NCBI GenBank assembly: GCA_942159475.1
Contig: OW804096.1
Span: 10,837,871-10,901,870, forward strand
DNA length: 64,000 bases
Reading direction: 5' to 3'
Source of the DNA: Sthenelais limicola
Lineage: Eukaryota > Annelida > Polychaeta > Phyllodocida > Sigalionidae
Shown: positions 22,637 to 34,440 of the stretch, piece after piece
How positions within the stretch are numbered: the first letter of the stretch is position 1
How the letters are laid out: every line of letters starts with the position of its first letter
Notes under the pieces: model-generated
What the model saw: only the letters and a program-made list of their open reading frames with translations
Told to the model about the DNA's origin: nothing
The model's database searches: none
Made by a program: the position numbers and the translations under genes

Positions 22637-23934
22637 ATATAGCTTCATTAGGTATTTCCATTGGACCTGTCTCCTATATCCTGATTTTATGCATGCACTG
22701 ACTGTCTACCTTAGCCTCTTACTACCTCTCCTGTTGACTCAGACTTTCCAGTTTAGGCCCAGAGTTGAGAGAGTTCATTCAAATGAAAGGAAAGCCTCTC
22801 ACCAAAAACCGCAAAGTGCCATTATATTCCTATTAAAACGCTGAGTCCTAGACCAGGAAACCGATTAGCGAAGTAGGCTGACATATCATTCTTATCTGAT
22901 CTGAGGGTTTGGACCTATGTTCTATTTCACCTCATATATTATAATTATATTCTTCCTTTCATATAAATGAATGAACCACCTATTCCAAGGTAATCAGTCT
23001 CTGAAACTTCAGCTTAGGTATTAGACCAATCATGGCCCATGCAAAAACCATTTTCGCCGAAAATAAACACAAGCTCATGACCGCCACCCATGCCTCTATA
23101 ACAGAGAATCTATGTATCTCCAAACCCTATCCAACGGACTTTTCTCCCTTAATTTGATCTTAGACTGTCTAATTAGTTCAGCAATCAAAAGGGAATTGCA
23201 TCAATAACTACATGTTTGAGTTTAAAAGAAATCCGAGTCCCAGAGGTGAAGATATTAGTGAAATTAAAAAATAAAATGACTCGAAAATGAGACAAATGTA
23301 AAATGGCTGGCTGCTCTGGGACTTGTCCTCACAATGTCCAGTTTGGAAGTCTGACAGCCTACCCAATTGACCATTCAGACTGGCTATAAAGCACATGCAT
23401 ATAAACACTAGCTATACCCATTGATTCATTGCAATTAAGATGCACTTTAATTCCCCATTCTCCTCATGTTGATCGAGGAGAATGGGGAAAATGAATAATC
23501 TATGAAGTGTCCTGTGTTAACCGCAGGTGATTTAATTATTCAAATTATCATAAAATTTGATATTGCATCTGCAATCTATTTCTATAGTATGCAGGACTGT
23601 CTAGGTTTGCACGCTTCTCTGGACACTTTTTCCTCAACTTATATAATCATTCTAAAAAGAACCCATGATCACTTTATATGTAGAAGAGACCATAAAATCA
23701 ATCTTTCCTGCCTCCCCTCCAATCACGCCCCTTGCCTTCATCAATAAAGCCAGTATAATTACCTCTCTAGTGACTAGGCAGTGCTGAGAGAGCCACTGAT
23801 TAAATCCCTGACAATGTTTAACAATAAGGTGTTTATACAGCAAATCACAAAACTGATTACACACCGTATTCAGCGCCCCCTATTCTTATTGACAGGTAAG
23901 GCCTGGGGGAGATGATGCACAGTTCAGAATATAT
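22637..23934. other. Unannotated stretch
   Basis: No repeat family recognised apart from a perfect hairpin at 23451-23489. Several 66-81 codon frames overlap antisense and are uninformative. Confidence 0.4.
23451..23489. repeat. Perfect 15-bp stem hairpin
   Basis: TTCCCCATTCTCCTC pairs exactly with GAGGAGAATGGGGAA across a 9-base loop. Isolated; may be a foldback relic or chance. Confidence 0.7.
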
Positions 23935-24170
23935 GGGTCAGATTTTCCGAAAATGTACAATTCTCCGTCGCCAATCCTCTCAAATAACTCAAATTTCAGA
24001 CGAAAATAAAGTTCAAAATTCAGTTCAATCTAACCAAACAGATTGCTAGAATCAATGCAATGCCAAATATACTCGAATTTACCTAGTATTGACCGAATTG
24101 CAGCCTAATTTAGCAGAATTTACAAAGTGTGTAGATCCGCCAATTGTACATTTTTTTGAAAATCTGATCT
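23935..24170 (-). mobile_element. MITE family A, copy 16
   Basis: Left GGGTCAGATTTTCCGAAAAT, right AAAATCTGATCT. Flanks ATAT and ATCT differ at one base. Confidence 0.88.
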
Positions 24171-24411
24171 ATCTAGTTAGAAATCCCACGGGCGCCATGC
24201 AATACTTTTGCTGGAAATGTCAATGTCTATTGAATGTCCGGAATCATTTCCCCCTGAACTTTGTGATTACGTTTAATTCTGCTAAATAAATTGGCTATTT
24301 GTGAGGAAGTATTTCCTTTAGTTTAAGTATTTCATTCCATACAATAAGGTTGATGTAATTTGATGCAACAACTTCCTTAATGTTCACAATATGCTATGTA
24401 TATATATGTAT

Positions 24412-24672
24412 ACTGTACGGTTTGGGGAACGCTTTTGCATTGCCCGTTTATGTCCGAATCATAAGAATATCATAAAAGTATATTATCAAACAGTATCACC
24501 AGGCTTTAAACAACTTCTACTGAATACTTTGTTCTAGTGACCTTATCCCTAAATTTGTTTATTTTTATTTTACATTAACCTTCTAATACTGAGAAAGCAC
24601 AAGTAAATTCAAGTGTCAACATAACAAATATTTCTATTTTTACTACAGGCTTTTTCTCAACATTACAAATAT
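24412..24672 (-). repeat. Interspersed repeat family D, copy 1
   Basis: Matches 28836-29160 and 47026-47348 in inverted orientation: shared blocks include GGTTTGGGGAACGCTTTTGC, TACTGAATACTTTGTTCTAG and TTACTACAGGCTTTTTCTCA. Class unknown; no ORF and no clear terminal repeats. A SINE-like copy C6 begins just beyond its end. Confidence 0.75.
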
Positions 24673-24705
24673 TTAAATATTTAAGTTTGTATACATACTG
24701 TATGG

Positions 24706-24885
24706 TGGTCCTGGGTAGGACCATAAACTGCCTTTCTGTCTCTTTTCTCTGTCTCTCTCTCCCTTTTTCTCTATCTCTATTTCCTGGGTATGATCATAAA
24801 CTGCCTCCCTCTCAGCTCTCCCGCCCTTGATATAATCATATTAAATGTGTTGATAAGGGCGTAAAGCAACCAATCTCACTCACTT
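24706..24885 (+). mobile_element. SINE-like family C, copy 6
   Basis: Full-length: GGTCCTGGGTAGGACCATAA head, CT tract, TTTCCTGGGTATGATCATAA core, TTGATAAGGGCGTAAAGCAA, (CACT)n tail. Follows directly on repeat D and precedes a (GTAT)n microsatellite. Confidence 0.85.
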
Positions 24886-24896
24886 GTATACTCTAT

Positions 24897-24926
24897 GTAT
24901 GTATGTATGTATGTATGTATGTATAT
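24897..24926. repeat. (GTAT)n microsatellite
   Basis: About seven units of TATG just after the SINE-like tail. Confidence 0.9.
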
Positions 24927-25141
24927 ATAAGTGTATTTATTCTGTCGGCTAATTAATAGTAGCCTGAAGGCCCCATAAAACGACCAATACCGCACACAAT
25001 GGTATGATCAATGTGAAGATTATCTTCCATAGTTTGTCCTGCCTTTGGATTTCCAGGTGCTTTGGTGGCCTTGTGCATCTCTACAATAATGCTTAAGTCA
25101 GTTTATTAGATCATGAACAACAAACCTATAGGCCTGTACAT

Positions 25142-25376
25142 GGGTCAGATTTTCAGAAAATTTACAATTCGCCTTCACCAATCCTCTCAAATAACACACA
25201 TTTAAGAAAAAAAGGTGCTTCAAATTGCAGTTTAACTTAACAGAACTGATACTTTAAATCAATGCGCTCCCAAATATACTCAGATATACCCGGTCCTCTT
25301 AATTTTTCAGCCAAATTTAGCAGCATTTCATAAATGTGTAGAGCTGCCAATTGTATATTTTCTGAAAATCTGACCC
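25142..25376 (-). mobile_element. MITE family A, subfamily II, copy 17
   Basis: Both termini are intact. Flanks ACAT and ACGT differ at one base, a likely decayed duplication. Confidence 0.88.
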
Positions 25377-25437
25377 ACGTGTTAAACACTGTGTTTCTAG
25401 TTTCCACAACTATTTAACACTTGATGTCTCATTTCAG

Positions 25438-25479
25438 GTGAACACCTAATCACGTTGGTCTATGCTTCCATGTTATTTG
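25438..25479 (+). CDS. Candidate 42-nt microexon of an unknown gene
   Basis: A pyrimidine-rich acceptor (TTGATGTCTCATTTCAG) ends at 25437 and a strong donor (G|GTAAGTTT) starts at 25480. Between them only one frame is open: (x)GT then E-H-L-I-T-L-V-Y-A-S-M-L-F and a final G. The exon is symmetric (phase 1 in and out) and hydrophobic, as part of a membrane helix would be. The other two frames have stops. I see no partner exons within the next several kb, so introns would be long. Supported only by splice signals and one open frame. Confidence 0.3.
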
Positions 25480-26770
25480 GTAAGTTTACTTTTAATTACT
25501 TATTAATCATGTTGTATCAAAAATGAAGACTTTTAAACAATAATTAAGAGAGCGCTGTGAGTATGTACCTGGTGCAAGAAACTGAGAACTGAGTAAAATA
25601 AGGCACTTGACATACAGTTTTTAGATTGATGTTATCATCAATCTAAATGGATTGGGGTGAGATCTGTCAATCATTGATAGCATCTTGGCTCCTCCCATCC
25701 TGGATATCAGTGTGAAGAATCTGTTGATTCTGATATCAGCAGATGGGATCAGAATCATGCTGGTAATGGCTGGGAGGGGGAGGGGATGGCGTTTAGGTGT
25801 GAACTAAAGGGTAGACCATGTGTGAATTAAAGTAGCAAGTTGCGAAATAAGATGCCTGATATGCAAAGGTGTTAAAGGGACCAACAGAATTACATGGAAT
25901 GACCAGTCATATATGGGATAGGGATTTCATGTTTTCTGTCTCCACTTCCTCTCCCTCCTACTATCCCTCCCTCTCGAACTTTACATTTAACTGACATCAA
26001 TCGTCGTTTCCCTTCGAAACGCAATCTTCTACATGAACCGGAAATAAATAAATGAATGTAAACTGATTCTTGTTTTTGTAAAGGTTCTGGAGTAGAAAGG
26101 TTGATGATCATATGTTACATCATAAAGGAAAGCATATGACATGGCTTAGATAATATCATTTTATTTTCATATTGCTTTCTTTTTTTAAAAGGCAACGCCC
26201 AAAAACATTCATGGTGGATACTGTGTTTTTTTTTCATGAAACTGTTAAATATCTATTATCCTTAAATGAATAAACAAAATCGATCATCCATCGGAAATGG
26301 AACTAAAATTCTTCAAAATAAAATGTCCATTTGAAGGAATCTAAACATCGCAGAATGAAGTGAAGGCTCATGACGTCGCACAATTTGTATATTGTTTCAT
26401 GAAGTTACCCCTCACCAGGGAAACTAAATATTTATATAAAAAAATATAAAACTGTACAGTAATAACAATTTTCACTGAAGAAATCTTATCTTCCTCAATG
26501 ACATAACTGATATACCTACAATAATAGAACATAAATAACAGAGATACAAATATAAGTACTACATGGGGGATCTAGACACAACATATCCAGACAGATCTTC
26601 TTCGCTACTCCAAAATAGTAAAAAGATAAGATTCATGGTCAGGGAATATAGTCAGTAAATCTCCCTCTAAGGAGAAATATCTTCTCACCATCTTACCATG
26701 TCTAGACACTTTATTAGGGCCTTGGATATTGGGTGTGAATTAAAGTTGCTGTAAGTCTGTAGCAATATTT
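25480..26770. other. Unannotated stretch
   Basis: Contains small inverted motifs (TAGATTGATGTTATCATCAA at about 25622, CAGAATCTGTTGATTCTG-like at about 25720). No repeat family. A 73-codon minus frame at 25890-26111 is unsupported. Confidence 0.35.
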
Positions 26771-27180
26771 GTGATGTGTTTCAGGAAAATGAGTCACAAG
26801 TCACAATAATATAGGGATTTTGAGATATCACCATATTTGAAAAGATGAGACCAACCCGATTCCAATGAATGTACACATTAAGGAAATCTAATAAGTACTT
26901 TTATCTTTTTAGTTAAATATTTTTATTTTTGAAAAAAACGTTTGCAATATTTCTGTGTGGATGATTACCGGTAAAGTAGCTAAATATACTCAATGGAATG
27001 GTCTAAGAAATGCACTGATACAATTAATAAACAGTTTTAAAAATTGGCAGATGCATTCATACAATCACAAGGACTAGACACTCCAAAATAAAAATATTCC
27101 AACAAAGAGATCTTGTAAGTAAACGACTTTGAAAAACACCAAATTTGCGACTTGTGACTCATTTTCCGGAAACTCATCAC
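26771..27180 (+). mobile_element. MITE family B, copy 4 (full length)
   Basis: 410 bp, left GTGATGTGTTTCAGGAAAAT, right TTTTCCGGAAACTCATCAC, perfect duplication ATTT (26767-26770 and 27181-27184). Confidence 0.92.
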
Positions 27181-27347
27181 ATTTTCCATATCCATGACTA
27201 AGGCAGTTTATGACAAGATGGCGCTTAAAGCCCTATACAGACATTGACATTGTTAGCAATCTCAACACATTCAGCAAACAATGGCTAGTGATAGCTAGAC
27301 GTCACTATTGATCTTGTCTGGGTGAATTAGTGGCCACTAGGGGGCAG

Positions 27348-27429
27348 GGGTGCATGGCAGAGTGGTCGAAAGCGTTGGCTTAGGATCAAAAGGGCTTTGG
27401 ATGAAGGGTATTGTGGGGTTGAATCCTTA
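27348..27429 (+). pseudogene. tRNA-like sequence (tRNA pseudogene or SINE head)
   Basis: Contains an exact RNA polymerase III box A, TGGCAGAGTGG (27355-27365), and a box-B-like GGTTGAATCC (27417-27426) that lacks the C of GGTTCGAATCC. Spacing of about 50 bases and the presumed long variable region fit a tRNA-Ser/Leu-type ancestor. No matching 3' acceptor strand is found; the sequence runs straight into the ATAT target site of MITE B copy 5. Best read as a decayed tRNA-derived SINE or a tRNA pseudogene cut by the MITE. Confidence 0.5.
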
Positions 27430-27432
27430 TAT

Positions 27433-27834
27433 GCTATAGGTTCCAGGGAAATGAGTCGCAAAATTGATATTTTTGTAAGTGTTTTATTCACAAGATCTCT
27501 TTATTGGAATGTTCTCATTTTTGGACTGCCCGGAGCATTTAGTAGAATGAATACATATATACTAAATTCCAGCTAAATTCCAAATATACCCTTGCGTTTC
27601 TAAGGTCATCGTGTCGAGCATATTTAGTTACTTTACAAGTAATTGTCCACCCAAAAATAAAGCAAACTGTTTTTTAAGAAATAAAATCATCAAACTTAAA
27701 ATATAGAAATACGTATAAGATGTCATAATGTTTACCATCACTAGAATGGGTTTGGTCTCATCTTTTCAAATATGATGGTATCTCAAAATCCATTTTTTTT
27801 GCGAATTGTGACTCATTTTCCTGTAACACATCAC
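27433..27834 (-). mobile_element. MITE family B, copy 5
   Basis: Left terminus decayed (GCTATAGGTTCCAGGGAAAT), right ACTCATTTTCCTGTAACACA then TCAC. Perfect duplication ATAT (27429-27432 and 27835-27838). Inserted at the end of the tRNA-like sequence. Confidence 0.88.
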
Positions 27835-28186
27835 ATATGGCTGTAATTTCACTTCCTCCCCCAGGCTCTAAACACAGACCAGTCGTGAAAACTTATCTAG
27901 TCCTGGTAAAAAAAATGTAAAAAAAAAAATCAAGAATAGTATTGATACATTGCTACGGAAAGGGACAACATTTTGAATACAGACTCGCAAAGTACCTCAA
28001 TGGATAATATAGAGCTAGCTATGTACATAGCCATAAGCACACACCTGATATTTCACATGTTTATGAGGTAAAAATGATGGAACATAATATTTCTTGCTGA
28101 TGCGTTTTGCTGTCGTGCCTTTTATAGCCATTTCACCTCCTATCAAGTGCATACTAGCTGTGAGTAATGCTACCACACACATATAT

Positions 28187-28420
28187 GGGTCAGATTTTTA
28201 GAAAATGTACAATTCACCTTGCCCAATCTTCTCAAATAACCCAGATTTCAGACGAAAATAAAGTTCAAAATACAGTTCAACTTAACCAGACAGAAACTAG
28301 AATTGATGCAATGCCGCATATTCCCGAATTTACCTAGTATTGACCAAACTGCAGCGTAATTTAGCAGAATTTACTAAATGTGTACAGCTGCCAATTGTAC
28401 ATTTTCTGAAAATCTGACCC
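28187..28420 (-). mobile_element. MITE family A, copy 18
   Basis: Both termini, perfect duplication ATAT (28183-28186 and 28421-28424). Confidence 0.92.
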
Positions 28421-28835
28421 ATATACTAAATGCCAGTCACTAATACTATTTGAAAAGGCTAGTGGAAAAGTACATGTTACCTAATGTCACCCCTCATCCT
28501 TGTAAAAACAACAGACGCAATATAATCAGCAAAAACATAAAATTAATTTACTTTAGGTAGATTTATTTATCTTTTTCAAATTTCTTGACGGCCTAGGACA
28601 CCCCTGTGGGGTTCTGTGGGATTCATTTCAAAAGTGTACTAAACGTTGTACTAAAACAATTAGAGAACTCGGTGTCCCTCTGGTTTGGGCCAATTCACTT
28701 AGTACCCTCAACCCATGAAATACCTCCCTATGCAAGTGTAGCCTACAGGTCTACATCTCATTCACGAAAATGAAGTTTGGAGAATTGAAAAAATGAAATT
28801 CTATGGAAGAGAGTGACCAACTCTCTGAAAAGATT

Positions 28836-29160
28836 TACCTGGCACTAGGTTCATAGTATAAGAAAAAGCCTGTAGTAAAACAGAAATATTTGTAATGTTG
28901 AGAAAATGTCTGTAGTACAAAACGAAATATTTGTAATGTTGACTTAGAGCACGATTGAATTTACCTGTCTTTTTCTAGTATTAGAAGGTTAACGTAGACT
29001 TTCAAAAAGAAAAGAAAAAAATATATGGGATAAGCTCACTAGAACAAAGTATTCAGTAAAAGTTGTTTAAAACCTGTTGATACAAGTTGATGAAATTACT
29101 TCTTATGATTCGGGAACACTCGGGCAAGGCAAAAGCTTTTCCTAAACCGTAAAAGGTAGA
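28836..29160 (+). repeat. Interspersed repeat family D, copy 2
   Basis: Matches copies at 24412-24672 (inverted) and 47026-47348. Begins ACCTGGCACTAGGTTCAT, includes GCCTGTAGTAAAACAGAAAT (partly repeated once within), ACAAAGTATTCAGTAAAAGT, and ends near AAACCGTAAAAGGTAGAAAA. Unclassified. Confidence 0.75.
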
Positions 29161-30672
29161 AAATATTCCTGCTTTAAGTTTGCAGACATAACATTAGGGG
29201 GCACTACGGTGAGTATGCAGGGAATGTGTATGCTTCTCTATTATCGCCCATAAAGCTACCATATAGATGGGCAAACTGCGCGACTTGGATCCCTTTTACT
29301 AGTCGCCTGTGGGGATCTGGCCAATAAACCACTCCGTTCTTAATAACCACGACAGGGAGATACGTATAAGAAACGGTTTATTTAATGGAAGTATTTAATG
29401 GATAACTGGGGAAACATGCCGCACATATCTTGGTGTGGTATTAGTTATCAGTCAATTACATCTGAAACATTTATTGTATAATCGCTTTCACAGCCTCATA
29501 TCATGACTTACCTACCATATGGTAGGCCTACCAATGAATGGGTCTAGGCTCAGAGCCTATCAGATGAGATAAGATCAGTATGTCATGGCTTTTCCAACCC
29601 TGGAGTAGGCCCACCACTGTTGTCCTAGTACAATTTTAATGGTAATTTGCGGTCGGTTTCCCTTAGTTTGAAGGGATTTGATAGACTCCTAGCTTAGACT
29701 GGAATGGGAATTGGTTATGCCAGGTCAATCAAAGCACATCATTGACTTATACTTAATTTAGTGATTTCAAAATAATTACCCACTAGCTGCCCTCGTTTCT
29801 CACCAGGTAGACATCCCCTTTCCCTCCCTCTCCCTTCCCCACCCTTCCCTGTTCACCCAAAATTATAAAGTAAGAAATTCAAATGCCTCTGTAGGATCAT
29901 TGCTGCAATGGACAAACTGTGCAGGCATGTTGCTAGGGGGCGTTTCTATGCTGACGACATTGTAGCTGGTATTGACAGATATGTAAGGCATGTTGCTAAG
30001 CAGCTTTTCTACGTCAACGATGTCGCATCGCCAAATATGCGGCTGTAATTCAAGTTGCGTCACAAATAACAGCGTTGCATCGCCAAATAATACATTGTAA
30101 GTTGGTCAAAGCAAAGGCAGCAGGCCGATTATGGTAATTTAAATAGATTTGCTTCTACCTCTTTGGAAAAAATTAATCGGGAAAAATGAAGGCCGTGGTA
30201 ACCTCACTTGAAGCCAAAGTAAGCTGCATGGAAAGTTTGGGAATTTTGCATGCCTTATGTATGAAGCCTTTGAGACCCGATTGACGTAATAAGGTTATTA
30301 ATTATGTGGATACTAGGAACTTCTGTACTTACCCGTAAAATCAAGTTGGTCCATTGAAAATATTTGATTAAATGTGAGGAATTTGAGTTGTGTGCCCAGC
30401 AGTCTCTGCCTGTCCTCCTTATTCCCCGCCCATAAGAAGCACTACAAGCAACCTAAGCATAACTGGGTTAAAATTATCGTACAACATGGGCCTCCGAGAT
30501 TCTATAAAAGGATTTTAAAAAGTAAACTTCATTAGTAAAACCATCCACCGCCTGTTGAAATACTTCTTTCTACAAGAGATGGCTTGTAATGATGTCATTT
30601 TTATTCTAAGGAAACTGAATGAAGGGCAGTAAATTTTAAAATGTTAAACAGGGTTTTTGGAATTGACAAAAT
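29161..30672. other. Unannotated stretch
   Basis: A small duplicated motif (GGCATGTTGCTAGG at 29922 and GGCATGTTGCTAAG at 29988; CGACATTGTAGC / CGATGTCGCATC nearby) suggests a local duplication of about 66 bp. No coding or mobile signals otherwise. Confidence 0.4.
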
Positions 30673-31274
30673 GTGATGTGTTGTAGGAAAATCGAGTCAC
30701 ACACCACAAAAATGTATATTTACAAAGTGTTTTATTCACACCACCTCTTTGTAGGAATGTTCTCATCTTTAGGGTATATTTACCCTAAGTCGTATGAATA
30801 CATGTACTGAATTTCAAGAGAGTGTATTGAATATGGGTCAGATTTTCAGAAAATGTACAATTGGCAGCTCTACACATTTAGTACATTCTGCAATATTAGG
30901 CTGCAATTTGGTCAATACTAGGTAAATTCGAGTATATTTGGCATTGTATTGATTCTAGCAATCTGTTTGGCTAGATTGAACTATATTTTGAACTTTATTT
31001 TCGTCTGAAATTTGGGTTATTTGAGAAGATTGGCGAAGTTGAATTGTACATTTTCTGAAAATCTGACCCACATATCCCTTATTTCTAATTTCATCCTACA
31101 GAGTATGTTTAGCAACTTTACTCGTAATTGTCTACACAGAAATATTGCTAACGTACGTTTTCACAACTAAAAATATCGAACTTAAATATAGAAATACTAA
31201 TATGTCCTTAAATAGGATAATATCTCAAAATCCATTTTTTGCAACTTGTGACTCATTTCCCTGTAACACATCAC
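30673..31274 (-). mobile_element. MITE family B, copy 6, interrupted by a family A element
   Basis: Left GTGATGTGTTGTAGGAAAAT, right ACTCATTTCCCTGTAACACA then TCAC; perfect outer duplication AAAT (30669-30672 and 31275-31278). The interior is split by family A copy 19 (30835-31069). Together the 602 bp show two successive insertions. Confidence 0.9.
30835..31069 (+). mobile_element. MITE family A, copy 19 (nested in family B)
   Basis: 235 bp, both termini intact. Flanks ATAT and ACAT differ by one base. Confidence 0.92.
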
Positions 31275-31944
31275 AAATACAGTCAAATCACTCTAAAAAA
31301 CAGACAGTTAGATATGTGGGTTGCCCGCGTGTGGATTGAGTTAGATGGGAACATAAGAAATATTGAGGACAAACTCTTTCAACGTATCTTTTAAGAAATT
31401 GTATCAAATTACATGTCTACAAAATCGTTTGATTCATTATTTATTCATTTCATTTACTAATTTCTTAGTCCCCAACACATGGGGACCATCTGTTACCAAG
31501 ATAATATCTGGGGAAATGAGAGAGCTACCATTGTATGGGCGACTGATTGCACCGCCCGAAGTTCTGAAATCTATGATGTATGATTAGATTTTCTTCTTTT
31601 TGGTGGAATTAGCTCCGCAAATTAGTCCTTTAGAAGTGTATATACATATATAAGGCTTCGTCGATAGCGACAATCTTGGGAGAGCACGCTGCGCCAGTAC
31701 ATGTCTTGTTGCTTGCTGCTCTTATTCTTCGTATTTTAATGTGACTATTAGACCCTGCCCATACACAGCCGATTTGCCTCCCGATTGCCTCCCGATTTGG
31801 GTCTTCCGATGAGTCCTATGATTTCTTTTCACGTTCTTGTTTATGTTTTTGAAATAACATGAACCAGGATTTAGCTACATATCTACCTATCTATATCATC
31901 TGATTCCTTTTTATATTATTGTAATATTATTATAATATAAACGC

Positions 31945-31977
<33 letters not shown>

Positions 31978-32082
31978 ATATGAACACTTATGAATAAATA
32001 TTAATTGTCATAGGTAAAGTAGAGGGTCCTGTAGGAAGAACTGTCAACGACGGAGACTTGTGACCCATTCTTCCACGTAAAC
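31275..32082. other. Unannotated stretch with (ATT)n
   Basis: Holds a trinucleotide (ATT)n array at about 31945-31974 next to other AT-rich palindromic sequence. Nothing else recognised. Confidence 0.45.
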
Positions 32083-32289
32083 CAAATTCACCAATCCTCT
32101 CAAATAACCCAAATTTAAGACAAAAATCAGGTTCAAAATACAGTTCAACATAACCAAACAGACTGTTTGAATCAAGGCAATACCAAATGCACTCCTATAT
32201 GCCTAGTGTTGATGCTTTTTCAGTCCAATTTAACAGAATTTATAAAATATGTTGATCTGCCAATTGTACAGTTTCTCAAAATCTGACCC
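32083..32289 (-). mobile_element. MITE family A, subfamily III, copy 20 (left end lost)
   Basis: Interior of the subfamily III type: ACAGACTGTTTGAATCAAGG, TGTTGATCTGCC. The left terminus is degraded; the right is present as TTTCTCAAAATCTGACCC. Confidence 0.8.
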
Positions 32290-33071
32290 ATGTACAAAAA
32301 CAAAGTGGAAAAATAAAGATGCAATTTATATATTGCCGGCCCACTAGCTGTGAACATTTGAAATGAAGGTGGAATGTGGAGTCAAAGGCGGTCAGATACC
32401 ACAATTTATTAAACGCAAGAATTCAAAATGAAGGAGAATGAGGAAGTGGTGTGGCGGAAATGACCTCTTGACCCCAGGCTATTGGGAGTAGACTCAGCAG
32501 ATATTCAGATATTGTTTTATTTCATTCAGGTCGATATCATATTTAATAAGTTACAAGCACTACGCACTATCCTTCGGGGATCTTTTCAATTCATTTTACC
32601 TCAAAATACAACCTACAGATCTATATCATAGTCTTGCATCATCATACACTCATTAGAACAAATCAAATACTATTTGAAATCTATATATTTTTTTTAAAGA
32701 TTTTATTCATACTTGGTATACCGACTCCCCTTTTCGGGGTTAGTTCTGTCGGGCCAAGATAATGTGCAGATATGATACAATAATTTTCCGTGTTGCTTCC
32801 TAAATACATATATATGTACAGAAGGGTTTATATATAAATAGATTTATTAGGAAAGATAATGTAGGTTTCCATCGAGGAATTAAAAGAAATGTAGTAATAA
32901 TAATTAAAAAAAATTGTGATCTTGTATTTCAATATTCACTGTGTCACTCAGACTTTCGTGGAGTGTTAGTGGTATTTCTTTGCTCATAATTATTTGCTAG
33001 TTGGATAGAATAGACATGAGAAATATAAAATGATTATTTTTATTGAATTCACTTGCCACTCACTTGCCACA
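32290..33071. other. Unannotated stretch
   Basis: Contains a T-rich start TTTTTTTTAAAGATTTTATTC at about 32689 that resembles the sequence at 63948 and may be the complement of a retroposon tail. No other feature. Confidence 0.35.
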
Positions 33072-33159
33072 GGAGATTCTCCTAAATTAGAAATTAAAAA
33101 TGTGGGTTATTTGAGAGGATTGGTGAAGACGAATGGTACATTTTCTGAAAATCTGTCCC
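33072..33159 (+). mobile_element. MITE family A fragment, copy 21
   Basis: Joins a piece of the left half (GAGATTCTCCTAAATTAG) to the right terminus (GTGGGTTATTTGAGAGGATT ... TTTTCTGAAAATCTGTCCC), a large internal deletion. Confidence 0.75.
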
Positions 33160-34440
33160 ATATATATTGCTGTATGGTTGACTTTCATATTGGTTATAGT
33201 GGTGGATTGCTGGATGTTGTCCTAGATTTTGTCCTGAATTGAGAGCAAATTTATCACCAAGAGAGCAATAATATGTAAGGTAAGATCCGTCCATTTACAA
33301 GGTCGCCACCAGAGACAGCATCATGTCAAAAAGTAATTTCTCTAATGTTGGTCCGTGGTGATAAAGAGCTAGGGTGGTTTCCACTTTCTACTTCATATTG
33401 GATACTGATATTGCATTGGTGAATATGATATCTTTTATTAGGAGATGGTGGCTCTCCTTCATTGCTTACATCTCACTTCTATCTCTTTGTTCAAATGTAT
33501 TTCTGTTCTTTAAAAAAGGTAACTTGTAAATGTTACATATATGATGCATACATATTATTTATTGATCTGCCAAAATATACTATTATCATGTGTATCTACC
33601 GGTATGTATAGTTAAAGATTGCCAGATTTAATAAATTGCAAATACATGTATAGTAAAACCTATATATCTCCCTAAGCAGATATATACTGGGCATAACGTT
33701 TTCATATTTTCATTATCATTTTACACCAACACGTAATAATAAATACTTGATTCATCCATTAATGGGTAGTCAGGATTAGTACAGGATACACACCTCATAA
33801 GTGTACTGAGTGTGACTATAGGGCAGCAAATCCCTTTCGCTTTTGTATCATTTTGAAGGTTTTTACTCCTGTCTTGCTGTGATAGTTTGTCTCAATGAAA
33901 ACGTTATAGGCACCGAACAGTCTCATTTTGGTTCATAGATGTATACGTTTGTGTAGGTCAAAGATGAAATATAGAAATATAAATACAAAAATATAAGAAA
34001 TATAAAATACCTTGCCTATTCTTGGTTTCACATCCCCTAACTCTTTTTGACGTCGCTCTACGCCTCAGTTCTTTTTCTCTCCCTACTCTAGTTCCCTTTT
34101 TCCTTTACTTCATTCTCGATGTATTGCCCCCTCCCAGTTATACATCCTAAAACTATGAACCTCTTTTTTGTCATGATCTCATTCTCTCTATCTGTCCCTT
34201 TCTCCCATTTGTGCTCATGTTGTCCATTCCGATTCCTTTCTCTTATCCTCTCTTCCAGTCCTTCCCATTTCTGTCTTAAACAACAAACTATGATTTCTTT
34301 ATACAGTCACACGCTCCGCAACTAAAAAGTCATCATTTATGATATTACATCTTGATTAAGATAAACATACCCGAGGTTGAATGACCCTCATTAATATGAA
34401 TTATCCTGTGACACATCTTCAGTGTATGGTTTATGGACGT
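33160..34440. other. Unannotated stretch
   Basis: AT-rich then pyrimidine-rich (34030-34260, many CTCTTTCTC runs). No repeat family or reliable exon. The 68-codon frame at 34119-34325 reflects the pyrimidine composition. Confidence 0.4.
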
